Shown in pieces: positions 45,101 to 54,289 of a stretch of 64,000 bases of DNA. How positions within the stretch are numbered: the first letter of the stretch is position 1; the number at the start of each line of letters is the position of its first letter. The notes under the pieces were generated by a model that was not told the origin of the DNA, did not search any database, and worked only from the letters and a program-made list of their open reading frames with translations. The stretch is from Symbiodinium natans (lineage: Eukaryota; Sar; Dinophyceae; Suessiales; Symbiodiniaceae), in the NCBI GenBank assembly GCA_905221605.1, contig CAJNDS010002424.1:893709-957708 (forward strand), read 5' to 3'. A program made the position numbers and the translations under genes.

Positions 45101-48100
45101 GTGCTAAAGCGCTACAAACATCAAGCCCCTCTTGTTGCGTCCATTAGCACCTCGAGCCCAGCCGCTCATGTGAGCCCAGCCGCTCAATGTGGTTGGGGGG
45201 AGGGACAAAAGGGGGGGTAGGGGGGGGATAGGGGGGGGGTAGGGGGGGGGGGTGGGGGGTAGGGGGTAGGGGGGGGTGGGGGGGAGTGGGTAGGGGGGGG
45301 GGGGGGGGGGTGTGGGGGGGGGGGGGTAGGGGGAGGGGTGGGGTGGTGAAAAAGGGGGGGGGCCCTGCTGGGAAGGCTGCCTCTGGTCCTGGCGAACCAT
45401 CCGCTTGCGGACCCTGCTCACCTAGGGGGGGTACCCATTTGAGGCAAAAAAAGGGGTCCGAAAAAGGGCTTTGGGCTTGGGGGGAGGATTTGGAGGGGGG
45501 TGCCTGTTCTGACTACCTATACACCTTCGGCCCGAGGCCTCGGCGGATTAGGGCCCGTCGGTCGTTTTTGGTGTAGGGCGTTGGGGGGCGGTTAGGTTCC
45601 CTTATATAAGCACCTTTAAGCCAAAAAGGGCACCCTTTTTATTCTTACAGTAAACTCCAGAAAGTTGGAACATGGTCTAAGGATGATTAGAGCTGGGATT
45701 CCCTTTAGTATACCGGAGAAGAATGTTCCAACTTTTTGGGGTTCACTGTAGGTTACTCTTGGGCCTAGTGTCGGGTTTTAGGGTTTAGGGTTTAGGGTTT
45801 AGGGTTTAGAGTTTAGGGCTGGGATCTGCTCCTCTGCACAGTCCCCCTTCTTCACGAGCCTGCGCACGCAGCAGCAACTGGGCTCCTGGTCTTCATTGGA
45901 CTGGTCTAGGGTTTTAGGGTTTAGGGGTGTCTGGGGTTTAAGGGTTTAGGTGGTTTTTGTGTTCTTATCATGCGGATTCGGCTTTTGCTTCTTTTTCTCC
46001 CTCTGCCCAAACACCGTTCCAAGCTCCTATCCTCAATCTTTGTTGTTTTTTTTTGTTGTGCGCCTGGGTCCCTCGATGATTCTGCCGTCTGTAGCTCCTC
46101 AAGGGTTGCCTTTTTGTACGCCGATTTGGCCTTTCAGCCTGCTGTTATCCTCCTCCCTGCCCTCGCTCCCACCCCGGGCATAGCGAAGAAACGCAATAGC
46201 ATAGCAGGAGAAGCTCGGCAGCATTTTTCCGACTCTCTGGGGGTGGGCAGTGCTGCAGGGATACTCGCACACTCCGCAGGTTTTTTTTTTTTGGGGGGGG
46301 GAACTCTGCGGGCTCGCGAGGGCCGCTTCTCTGGGGTGTTTGTCACTCCAGGGACTCTCTGCGGGAGTCTGTGCGGTCGTGGGCAACTCTAGGGATACTC
46401 TGGGCACTCAGGGATTCTCGGCGACACACTTTGGGTCTTCTGGGGGTCAGGACACAGGGTGAGAAACACGCTTGCTTGTCCATCATCTTTTGGGGTGCTA
46501 ACCGAGTGATGAACCAACCTCTCGAGACATTAAATAAGTTCTCGAACATATCTTTTATTTGTCACTATCCCTCTGCGGATGCCATGTGTAGATCGAGATT
46601 CTTCTGAGCTCGCGCTGAAACGCTTTAATCTTGCCAGTGCCATTTCGAAGTAGAAGCCCTCAGACTTCGTGGCCTTTGTGGAGCTAAAGAAGCATTGAAA
46701 GATGCCTGTTGGGAAGTGGCCTCCCCCGCTGCACCAAGGCTACATCGTTCAGTCTCAGTTCGACCGTGTTGGCAACATTGCCCGGCTTGTGCTTGTGATT
46801 CAGAGCCCAAGCAGCACTTTGGGCAGGGCCGTGTGTCTAAGCTAGGCAGGTCACGGGGACATTGTATTTCGCATGCTTTGAGAGGACCGTATGTGGGGTG
46901 TTACGAAAATAGGGCATGCCCAATAGAGATCCCCAAATTATAGGATCCTCTCACAAGGTACCCATAAAGGTACTACTTTCGGAGTCACCCATGTACAAAT
47001 ATGTTACGATCTGTGTAAAGGGCCAACCTAGTAAAGAGGCTACAGGATCATGGGCTTGGCCCTGTCACTTGTCGGCCTCTTGCATGCCTTGCAGGGTCCG
47101 GTTTGCTCAACCTACTCAGCTTCCATGGAATCTGCTTGGGTTCTGAGACAAGATTCCATTGCGACTGGCACCTTCGTGTGCGTGTTGATGGCATCTGTCG
47201 CCGCACGAGTGTGCCCTGCGTGAGGAGCAGTGTTCAGGCCCCACCCGGGCTGCTGTCGGCTGTCGATCGCTTTCTCGAAGGCTTTCGACCCCAGCTCCTT
47301 GGCTCCTATAGATACCCTACAATAGGTGCCATTGAAACATTGAAACTGAAGCTACCGAACTCACAACACGCTTTTTTCCTGCACAAAACTTGTGAACCTG
47401 GGCACCGCATCCAAACTCAAGGCCGCTGCTTTGAAGACCTCGCCTGCAAGCCCTCGCAACGAACAGGGTCTTAGGGTTTCGGCGGGGGGGGGGGGGGGGG
47501 TTGATTTTAGGGTTGAGGCTTCAGGGTTTGGGAGGGTTTAGGGTTTAGGCGTTAGGGTTGAGGATTATGGGCTTTAGGGTTTAGGGTTTAGGAGGGGTTA
47601 GGGATCTTTCGCAGGCTGGAAGCTCTCACCGACAGCGCTTTGGCCAGCAATTACCCCCAGGTCTAAAGCAGGTTATGCTCACTAAAGGAGGGGGGTTCTT
47701 TGGGGGTTATTTAGGGGCTACGTAGGAATTATAGGGGCTACATAAGGTTTATATAGGAGCGGGGAGTTGTTCAAGATGTACATTGGGAGGATTATCAGCT
47801 CAGGTCTCTAAACCCCGAGTACCTTAACTTCCCAGACCGCGAACCCGTAAACCCCTCAACCCGAAGCCCTCGAAGCCCTAAAGCACTGAACCCTACACCC
47901 TGTATCAAGTTTACACCTGAACAAACTTATCAAACAAGGATCGCCAAATAGCCTAAGTTAGGATGGCCGGATCAGCAACTCTTTGGGCAGTTCCTGGGCA
48001 ACTGAAGGAGATTGTCTCAATGTCGTTGCGAAATAGAAACGGGTGGAAAGACTCATTAATCCCAATCCAGTTCCCGCGCAACTGCCGCAGGGCTGGCGCA

Positions 48101-50990
48101 AGATAATTCTTTTGCCTTGCATTGGCTTCTGAGCTCTGTGGCCTTTAAGACCCTAAACCCTCAACCCGAAACCGTTCCTAACCTACCTGGTGTCAGATTC
48201 CGCAAAGGGTTTAATACTTTTCTGCGGCACCCTAAACCCTGAACCCTAAACCCTAAACCCGAAACCCGAAATCCAAACCCTAAACCCTATACCCTAAACC
48301 CTAAACCCTAAACCCTAAACCCTAAACCCTAAACCCTAAACCCTAAACCCTAAACCCTAAACCCTAAAACCTAAAACCCTGAACCTAAACCTCAAACCCT
48401 AAGCTGCCTGGAGGCCAGCTGCAGCCTTTCAAGGCTTCGATTCGCGAGGTCGGGGAGCCCATCTTTTGGGACTGGGGATGCTTGGGGCTTTTTGGAGGGT
48501 TTTTTTGCAATGTTTTGTAAACAGGGTGTTCGAGGGTTCTTGTAGGTTCACTTGGTGTTCGTTTGTTTGTTTCGGATTTTCTGATGATTGCAGGGCTTGC
48601 CGGGTATAGTCTCAGACAGGAACTTCGGGTTTCACGCCGTTCACGCTCTTTGCAGAGATGGCTGCTCTTCCGCAAAGAAGCCGGTTCTATCAGGGTTTAG
48701 GGTTTAGGGTTTCGAGTCTCTTCTGCTTTTGCACTGGGACACAGACAGGTCTCTTATGACCAAAGGAGACACTAAGATGGCCCAAAACCCTGCCAAAAAG
48801 AACCGAAACCCTTAAACCCTGAACTCCTGAGGCCCTAAAATTCAAACCCTACAGCCTAAACCCGTGTCATTGAAAGCAAAGCCTTGGGATGTTCCCCTTA
48901 TACTAGCAGTCCTTAGTGGGGATTACAAAAGGCTGTACTATAATCCCCCGTAGGGATTGTTAGTAGAAGGGGGAACATCCTAAGCCCTAAACCCTAAACC
49001 CTAAACCCTGAACCCTGAACCCTAAACCCTAAACCCTAAACACCCTAAACCCTAAACCCTAGACCTCAAGAAGCAGCAGGAGCTCCTGCGCCCAGACCAG
49101 CGCCTGGGCTCCGAAACCGGCCGGTGGTTCGGCGAGATAGCAGGCGGGCCGGAATCTCTTTGAACTGCATCTTGCGAACCCAAAACACAATGTTTATACA
49201 TATATATATGTCTATATACATATATATATATATATATTCAGGTATATGTTTGCATATTATATATATATATATATGCATGCGTATAGATATAGGGCTTTAA
49301 CGACATTCGGCGAGCCTTTTTGTGGTCCTTATCAGGGGATCCTACTATTTAAGGGTCTATGTTGAGGGTCCTCCTGTTTTCGTAAACCCCATATGTATAT
49401 GTATGTATATATATATGTACATGTATATGCATGTGTGTGTATTCTAGACCTTAAAAACCTAAAATCTTAAACCCTAATGCTACGCCAGCGTAAAAACAGT
49501 GAGAGATCATACGGGGATATGAAGGAACACTCCAAGCGTACCCTTTGCTCTTTGCTCTTAACGGTATTCGTGTTGAGACGCTGCCCGAAAGCCCTACAGC
49601 CCCAAACCCTCACACCTAAACATGTGAGGGTTGAAGTTCGCCTATATACGAACAGTCCTGAATGGGGATTATAATCGGGGGTACTACAATCCCTATGAAT
49701 TAAGGACTGTTAGTATAAGGGGAACATTCCAACGTAAGCCCTAATCCTTGCACAAGTGTGACCAGCTTGGTGTTCGGATGTTACTTATTCAAAGGCTTCT
49801 TGGGAGGCTTCCCTAAACCCTAAACCCTAAACCCTAAACCCTAAACCCTAAACCCTAAACCCTAAACCCTAAACCCTATGGTGACCGCGCGGCTTTGGCA
49901 GACGTCAGTACCGCCCCTTCGTGGGCTTAAGCAAAGGCCCAAGGTGCCGTACGACAAGGAAGGCGTAGTGTAGCCTGTGACAGCGGTTTAGGGTTTAGGG
50001 TTCAGGGTTTTAGGGTTTAGGGTTTAGGGTTTGGGGTTTGGGGTTTAGGGGTTTAGGGGTTTAGGAGGCTTCATCCGAGTCACCCTTCGTCCCTCTTCCT
50101 GGAACATGTGTGAGGATATCAGTACTCCTGGCGTCGTCGAGAAGAGGAGGCTCATCCCCTGAAGCTCCAAAATTGGGACCGACGGGTTTAGGGTTTAGGG
50201 TTTGGGGTTTAGGGTTTAGGGTTTAGGGTTTGGGGTATAGGGTTAAAGCCCCAAGGCCCCCAGCATTTGTAAATTTTCGTTTATATAAAACCCAAGAGGA
50301 TATTAAACATATTCCTTTTACTAAGGTTCTAAGGGGAGCATATCATTCTGGTACGTGAACTCTGCATCCTGGAAAAGATCCGAAAGATCCCAGAGTCTAT
50401 TTGTAGAACCATGGTTGTTGGGTACCTGATTCCTATATCCCCCTTGGGAATTATTTTTCTTTTGTGTTTATATAAATCCCAAGAGGATATTAGACAAATG
50501 ATTTTTTGTTAAGGTTCTAAGGGGAGTGTAGATTCCACAATGGCACTACTCGTGGACCCTGAGCCTCTTGGGATTGCTCTAGTTGCATTTGGGTCAAGCA
50601 CGACTGGAGGCTTATGCTCTTCAACTGAATCCCTAAACCCTAAACCCCAAACCCCTAAACTTTAAACAGTGCTGGCTTGTGAGTACTTCACGCAGGAACT
50701 CCGAGCTTTCTCCCCCAACCCCCCCCTAAATTCTAGAGGAGCTCCGAAACTCCCGGCTTTGCCAGGCTGAGATGGTTTCCAGCATCTCAAAGGAAGACTT
50801 GCTCAAGGCATGGGCCGCATGTAGGGTTTAGGGTTTAGGGTTTAGGGTTTAGGGTTCCGGGTTTAGGGGTATCTAGGAAACAGAGAGAGGCTGTTCATGC
50901 CTGTCTCATACCGAGCCTCATCATGTCCCACCGTATCTCTTTCAGCAGAGGCGCATCTTGTTGGCAAAAATGGCAAGCGCAGGTGTTTGA
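42142..50990 (+). CDS. M16 family metallopeptidase (insulysin/IDE-type), C-terminal portion
   Basis: This continues the peptidase begun at 10858, past the 9.88-kb intron. Exons: 42142-42217 ([20 protein letters not shown]), 42953-about 43043 ([18 protein letters not shown], matching insulysin's QLVRYREVQLPDRGW), about 43540-43602, about 44187-44275 ([20 protein letters not shown]), 45842-about 45890 ([15 protein letters not shown], the conserved LRTKEQLGY segment), 47222-about 47285 ([18 protein letters not shown]), about 47612-47657 ([15 protein letters not shown]), 49072-about 49155 ([14 protein letters not shown]), about 50751-50818 ([14 protein letters not shown]), and a possible last exon 50953-50990 ending TGA. 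Order and spacing follow the family's C-terminal half. The Tyr usually following QLG is not visible in this exon; it may be restored by splicing. The 3' end and several junctions are uncertain. The stretch 44320-44410 may hold another exon. Confidence 0.78.
42543..42700. mobile_element. Half family D element abutting a reversed family E element
   Basis: CTGGGTCTTAGTAGGGAATG and AGTAGGGCCCTGTATATACC match one arm of family D. From 42607, GGGGTCGGAATAG, TATTCCCTTATGGCACC and CCCCCAAAACCTAAT match family E reversed. Looks like one element inserted in another, or a recombinant. Confidence 0.6.
44605..44895 (+). repeat. G-rich duplicated segment, copy 1
   Basis: Long G tracts followed by CTGCCTCTGGTCCTGGCGAA, CCGCTTGCGGACC, GGGGGTACCCATTTGAGGC and GGGGGGTGCCTGTTCTGA. 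The second half recurs at about 45358-45512. Low-complexity ORFs here are artefacts. Confidence 0.85.
45190..45512 (+). repeat. G-rich duplicated segment, copy 2
   Basis: Same order of blocks as 44605-44895, after a TAGGGGGGG array. The two copies differ by small indels and substitutions. Confidence 0.85.
45646..45750. mobile_element. Introner-like inverted-repeat element, family B
   Basis: TACAGTAAACTCCAGAAAGT pairs with ACTTTTTGGGGTTCACTGTA; TTGGAACAT pairs with ATGTTCCAA. The inner part is single-copy. It lies in the M16 intron before the exon at 45842. Confidence 0.8.
46894..46970. mobile_element. Decayed introner-like element, family C
   Basis: GGGGTGTTACGAAAATAGGG, CCCCAAATTATAGGATCC and AAGGTACCC follow family C order. 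The right arm is missing. Confidence 0.5.
48250..48368 (+). repeat. CCCTAAA telomere-type array
   Basis: Near-perfect units in an M16 intron between exons at 47612 and 49072. Confidence 0.95.
48884..48982. mobile_element. Introner-like element, family A, copy 3
   Basis: TTGGGATGTTCCCCTTATAC at the left; GAAGGGGGAACATCCTAA at the right. GCC flanks both ends, possibly a 3-bp target duplication. CCCTAAA repeats follow directly, then the exon at 49072. Confidence 0.8.
49282..49391. mobile_element. Introner-like element, family C, copy 6
   Basis: GGGCTTTAACGACA at the left and TGTTTTCGTAAACCCC at the right, with GGATCCTACTATTTAAGGGT inside. TATATA microsatellites flank it on both sides. Confidence 0.6.
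49629..49734. mobile_element. Introner-like element, family A, copy 4
   Basis: GGTTGAAGTTCGCCTATATA at the left, GTATAAGGGGAACATTCCAA at the right. GAACAGTCCTGAATGGGGAT faces TAAGGACTGT. GGGGGTACTACAATCCC is intact. Confidence 0.8.
50270..50339 (+). mobile_element. Introner-like element, family G, copy 1 (5' truncated)
   Basis: GTTTATATAAAACCCAAGAG, GATATTAAACATATTCC and AAGGTTCTAAGGGGAG match the other G copies at 50434, 51417 and 58841. The CCCCCTTGGGA left end is absent. Confidence 0.7.
50434..50530 (+). mobile_element. Introner-like element, family G, copy 2
   Basis: TATATCCCCCTTGGGAATTA, TGTTTATATAAATCCCAAGA and TTAAGGTTCTAAGGGGAGTG in order. It lies in the M16 intron before the exon at about 50751. 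Confidence 0.8.
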
Positions 50991-50999
50991 TGAGAGGAT

Positions 51000-52290
51000 T
51001 GCCGCCGGCCGGATCCTTTCTGAGTTGTGTCATGTCGTGGGAGTTGCGGAGTTGTGTTCGCGCAGTGTGTTAATATGCTCCTCATCTTGCGCAGCGCTTC
51101 AATGCTCTCACTCTTCGCTGGTTTTGCGAAGGTGGGCCGCTTCGGAGGCGCGTGACCACAGGGGTCCGGACCCCGGTGGGGGGGAAGGAGGCAGGAGGAG
51201 CGGGTACGAGGAGGAAGTGGCCGAGGAGAAGGACAAGGAGGAGAGAGCGAGCGATGAGGAGTCTACTATCGTCTGCGATTAGGTGACAGTGTGAATTTGT
51301 AGGGAATGTTGCGCCTATGGCTGAGGGCTGTCGGCTTGAAGGGGCTTTGACCTCCCGGAGGAATGGACGGGGGCCTCTTAAGGTTCACTATCTGAGGCCT
51401 CCTTTAGGACCCTAAACCTATATCCCCCTTGGGAATCATTTTTTGTTTTTCTTTACATAAAACATAAGAGGATTTTAAACATACTATTGTTATTGAGGTT
51501 CTTAGGGGAGTATAGAAACCGAAACCCCTCTGAACATTTCTGGGATCTGCATTAACTGGGCCTTCGCTGGCAGTCCCAGGTCTTCGCTGCATCTCCCCAG
51601 CGTGAGAAGTCGCTGCGCTCAAATAGTCGAGCTTAGAATCCTGGGATTTTGGGTTTAGGGTTTTCTGAGCCTTGGGATATCTGCATTTTCCCCCATTGGG
51701 TTTTCATTATCTAGGAGCGTGTTCATGGGGTTTAACACTCCAACCTTGGATGGCTTCAGCGGCATTGCTAGCTGCTGATCCTGGTGACGATGATGAAAAG
51801 GAGGATGGCCATGATGAAGAGCAGCAGGCATAATGTGCCCGAAGTAGTGGAAGCAGAGACGTAGGGACTTCAACGTGGAGCCAGTTGGTACAGTCACTGT
51901 TGCAGCCGTCCATAGCAGTCCCAAGTCTCAGTCTGCAGCGACATTACCCGTTCAAGCTGCTGACATCTCAGGGCCATGGCTGAAATGAAGGAGGCTGCGC
52001 GGGCTAAGAATATTCTCGCCACCCGGGCACGGTTGCGCAGAACAGACTTGTGGCACTGCCAGTTGTCTCTGCATTGACAAAAGCAGAACCCACCCCGCGT
52101 TGAGAACTTAGTCGAGTAAACCAGTATAAGCTTGTGCAAATTATGGAGAAGAGTTGTCAAGGCTTATTTGTCGGCTTCCTTGGGTTGAGGCAGAGTTGCA
52201 TTGCAGTAAAGTTTTTCTTGATAGGGTGTAATTACTGCCTGGGCCTAGGGGCTTGAGGCCTTCAATCCGGCAGTAGCCAGGTCATCGAGG
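51000..52290 (+). other. Boundary between the M16 gene and the next gene
   Basis: A + strand ORF runs to 51282 and ends in an acidic stretch (EEVAEEKDKEERASDEES). It could be a terminal exon, but its Met at 50923 overlaps the last peptidase exon, so I cannot assign it. ORFs on both strands at 51655-52160 show no recognisable family. Confidence 0.35.
51417..51513 (+). mobile_element. Introner-like element, family G, copy 3
   Basis: TATATCCCCCTTGGGAATCA, TTTACATAAAACATAAGAGG and TTGAGGTTCTTAGGGGAGTA in order, slightly diverged from copies 2 and 4. Confidence 0.75.
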
Positions 52291-52292
52291 AC

Positions 52293-53803
52293 CCGTTGCG
52301 TTTCGGCCGAGAGGCGGCCAAATGGCCGCTCCGCCGCTCGGACAGGGAAAGCTTGTGAGCTTTGTGAGGCTTTTGTGCGTGACTTGTCATGTTAGGCTGG
52401 TAGGGTTAGAGTTTAGGGTTTATAGGGTTTAGGGTTAGGGTTTATGTAGGGTCTAAGCCCTACAGCCCTGATCCCTAAGCCCTCAACCCTGACACAGTCC
52501 CAGGTGACCGAGACCTGGAGATGAAGGTGTCGCAGACCATTGCTGGCCATAGCTGAGCCAGAAGCGAAGTAGAGTGCCTCAAGTTTCCAATACGCCAGAA
52601 GCCCTAAACCCTAAACATTTCTAGAGTGCTCTACACCCTATGTATCCCGAAGCCCTAAGCCTCTTGCTGAAAGCCCAGACGTTTGAAACCTGAGGCTGTT
52701 GTTTGGGCTTGCGAGGCACAAGGCGTCCGAGCAACGCCGCACATCTTCAGGGACCCCAAGGAAGGGCCCATTTTTCGCGCTTTTGCCCAGGCTCAGAGGT
52801 AGCGCAACATTCGGTGTAGGGTTTCGGGTTTTGCCCTCGAGTGTCTTTTAGGGTCTCCAGAGAACCCTTGCAGGTCTTCAAAGACTGAGTGCCTACCTCC
52901 AGAGCCGCGTTCAGACGGGCTTGCTCGCCGTATCTGTTTCCGGTACAAAAAGTGGTTCTTGCCCGGCAGGTGAGGGGCACAGGGAGGCCTACTACAGTAT
53001 CCCATACGATCCCTTCAAGGGTATATATGAATATATGTACATGTACATACCTTAAGTGGTATACTCTCTCTCTATGTATATATATATAATATAGATGCAT
53101 ATATACATATTAGATATATACACATATATATATATATGTAATATACATGTATGTGATTGCATGTGTTGCCCAGGCCATGACTGGCTGATCCTGGCAGTGC
53201 CGGAAGATCCTCGGAAACTGCGCGCCCTTTCCTGAGCATCTTCACACTTGCTCAGTATCTTAGTGTCGTGATCTTCGCTTGTGAAGCGAAGCGCGACCTT
53301 GGTAGAGGCGTACCTTTTTAAACAGTGCTCCGGAGTGGCCATTGAGGAGGTCTGGGTCTTGGGGATCTCTTGGTAAAAAGGGGGGGGGTCTCTTGTAGAA
53401 GGAGTTGTGAAGCCTCTGCACGACTGCCACCTTTGTTGTATCCGGCTTCGGGTTTAGTTGAGGGTTCCATTTTCCCGGGATTTGGGGCTCATCGTCGCGG
53501 GTTGCTATGGGCTATAAACGGCAAAGATCAACGTAAACCAAAACCCTACAACCCCCTCCGTGCAGCTCGGACCAGCCGTCGTACCCCATCCCTGTTCCGC
53601 TTCATGGTTCAGGTACTTCAGCAGCCTAAGGACTTACCAATATGATCCCCTTGCAACCCCTGTATTCTATAATGTCAGCACTACCCAAGATACTCTCTCT
53701 ACTTGCCGCAGCTCGAAAGGTCAAGGTCGCGCTGCAAAACGGCGGGGTGCTGAAGAAGAAGGCCTTAAGACCCTTAAGAGACTTCTACGAGCTGCAATCA
53801 TGA
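52293..53803 (+). CDS. Unrecognised multi-exon gene, 3' part
   Basis: I do not recognise the product. Candidate exons: 52294-52362 (VIEDPLRFGREAAKWPLRRS, after CCAG), 52505-52555 (DRDLEMKVSQTIAGHS, possibly ending TGA), about 52752-52799 (DPKEGPIFRAFAQAQ), about 52891-52951 (LSAYLQSRVQTGLLAVSVSG), about 53175-53236 (HDWLILAVPEDPRKLRAL) and about 53709-53803 (KVKVALQNGGVLKKKALRPL, then RDFYELQS and TGA). Each follows an AG acceptor, and all are on the + strand. TTTAGGG repeats follow the first. Whether all belong to one gene is an inference. Confidence 0.4.
53028..53150 (+). repeat. AT-rich microsatellite cluster
   Basis: ATATATGTACATGTACATAC, CTCTCTCTATG and TATATA runs inside an intron, after a family D-like CCCTTCAAGGGTATATAT fragment at 53010. 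Confidence 0.85.
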
Positions 53804-54207
53804 TCCTGCAAGCAAAGTTTGGTGCTGTTGTGGCTCGAGCTGCATTTCCCCAAGCCTGCCCTGCGCGCGTGAGCGGAGAGGAGTGTAGATGCTGAACGCA
53901 CAGAACCTCCCGCTGCCGTGTGTTGCCTGGTGCAGGCTCCTGACAGCCCTTAGCTCGGTTGACTTGAGGAAGTCAGTCCGAGGAGCTTCGCTTCACAATG
54001 TTGGCTTCGCCACGCCGAGTTTCGGATCAAGCATGTGATGCTTACGATACAGCAAAGCAGGTCTTCAAGTCGGTGGAAGTTTGTTTTTTTCAGGCACAAG
54101 GTAGGTCTGTCCTGTGTCCTGAGCTAGCAGACCTCTGCGAACTCATCAACCATTGAGGTGTACAGTGTGGATAGACATCGCGCGACAGCACCCTCTGCAG
54201 AGGGTAC

Positions 54208-54288
54208 CCTAAACCCTAAACCCTAAACCCTAAGCCCTAAGCCCTAAGCCCTAAGCCCTAAGCCCTAAGCCCTAAGCCCTAAGCCCTC
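54208..54288 (+). repeat. CCCTAAG variant telomere-like array
   Basis: Starts with three CCCTAAA units and then about ten homogeneous CCCTAAG units. It ends two bases before the ATG of the transporter gene. Confidence 0.95.
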
Positions 54289-54289
54289 C

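Noticed and set aside
44504-45576. Pro-rich and Gly-rich ORFs on both strands
   Set aside because: They translate poly-G/poly-C tracts; no splice or family evidence.
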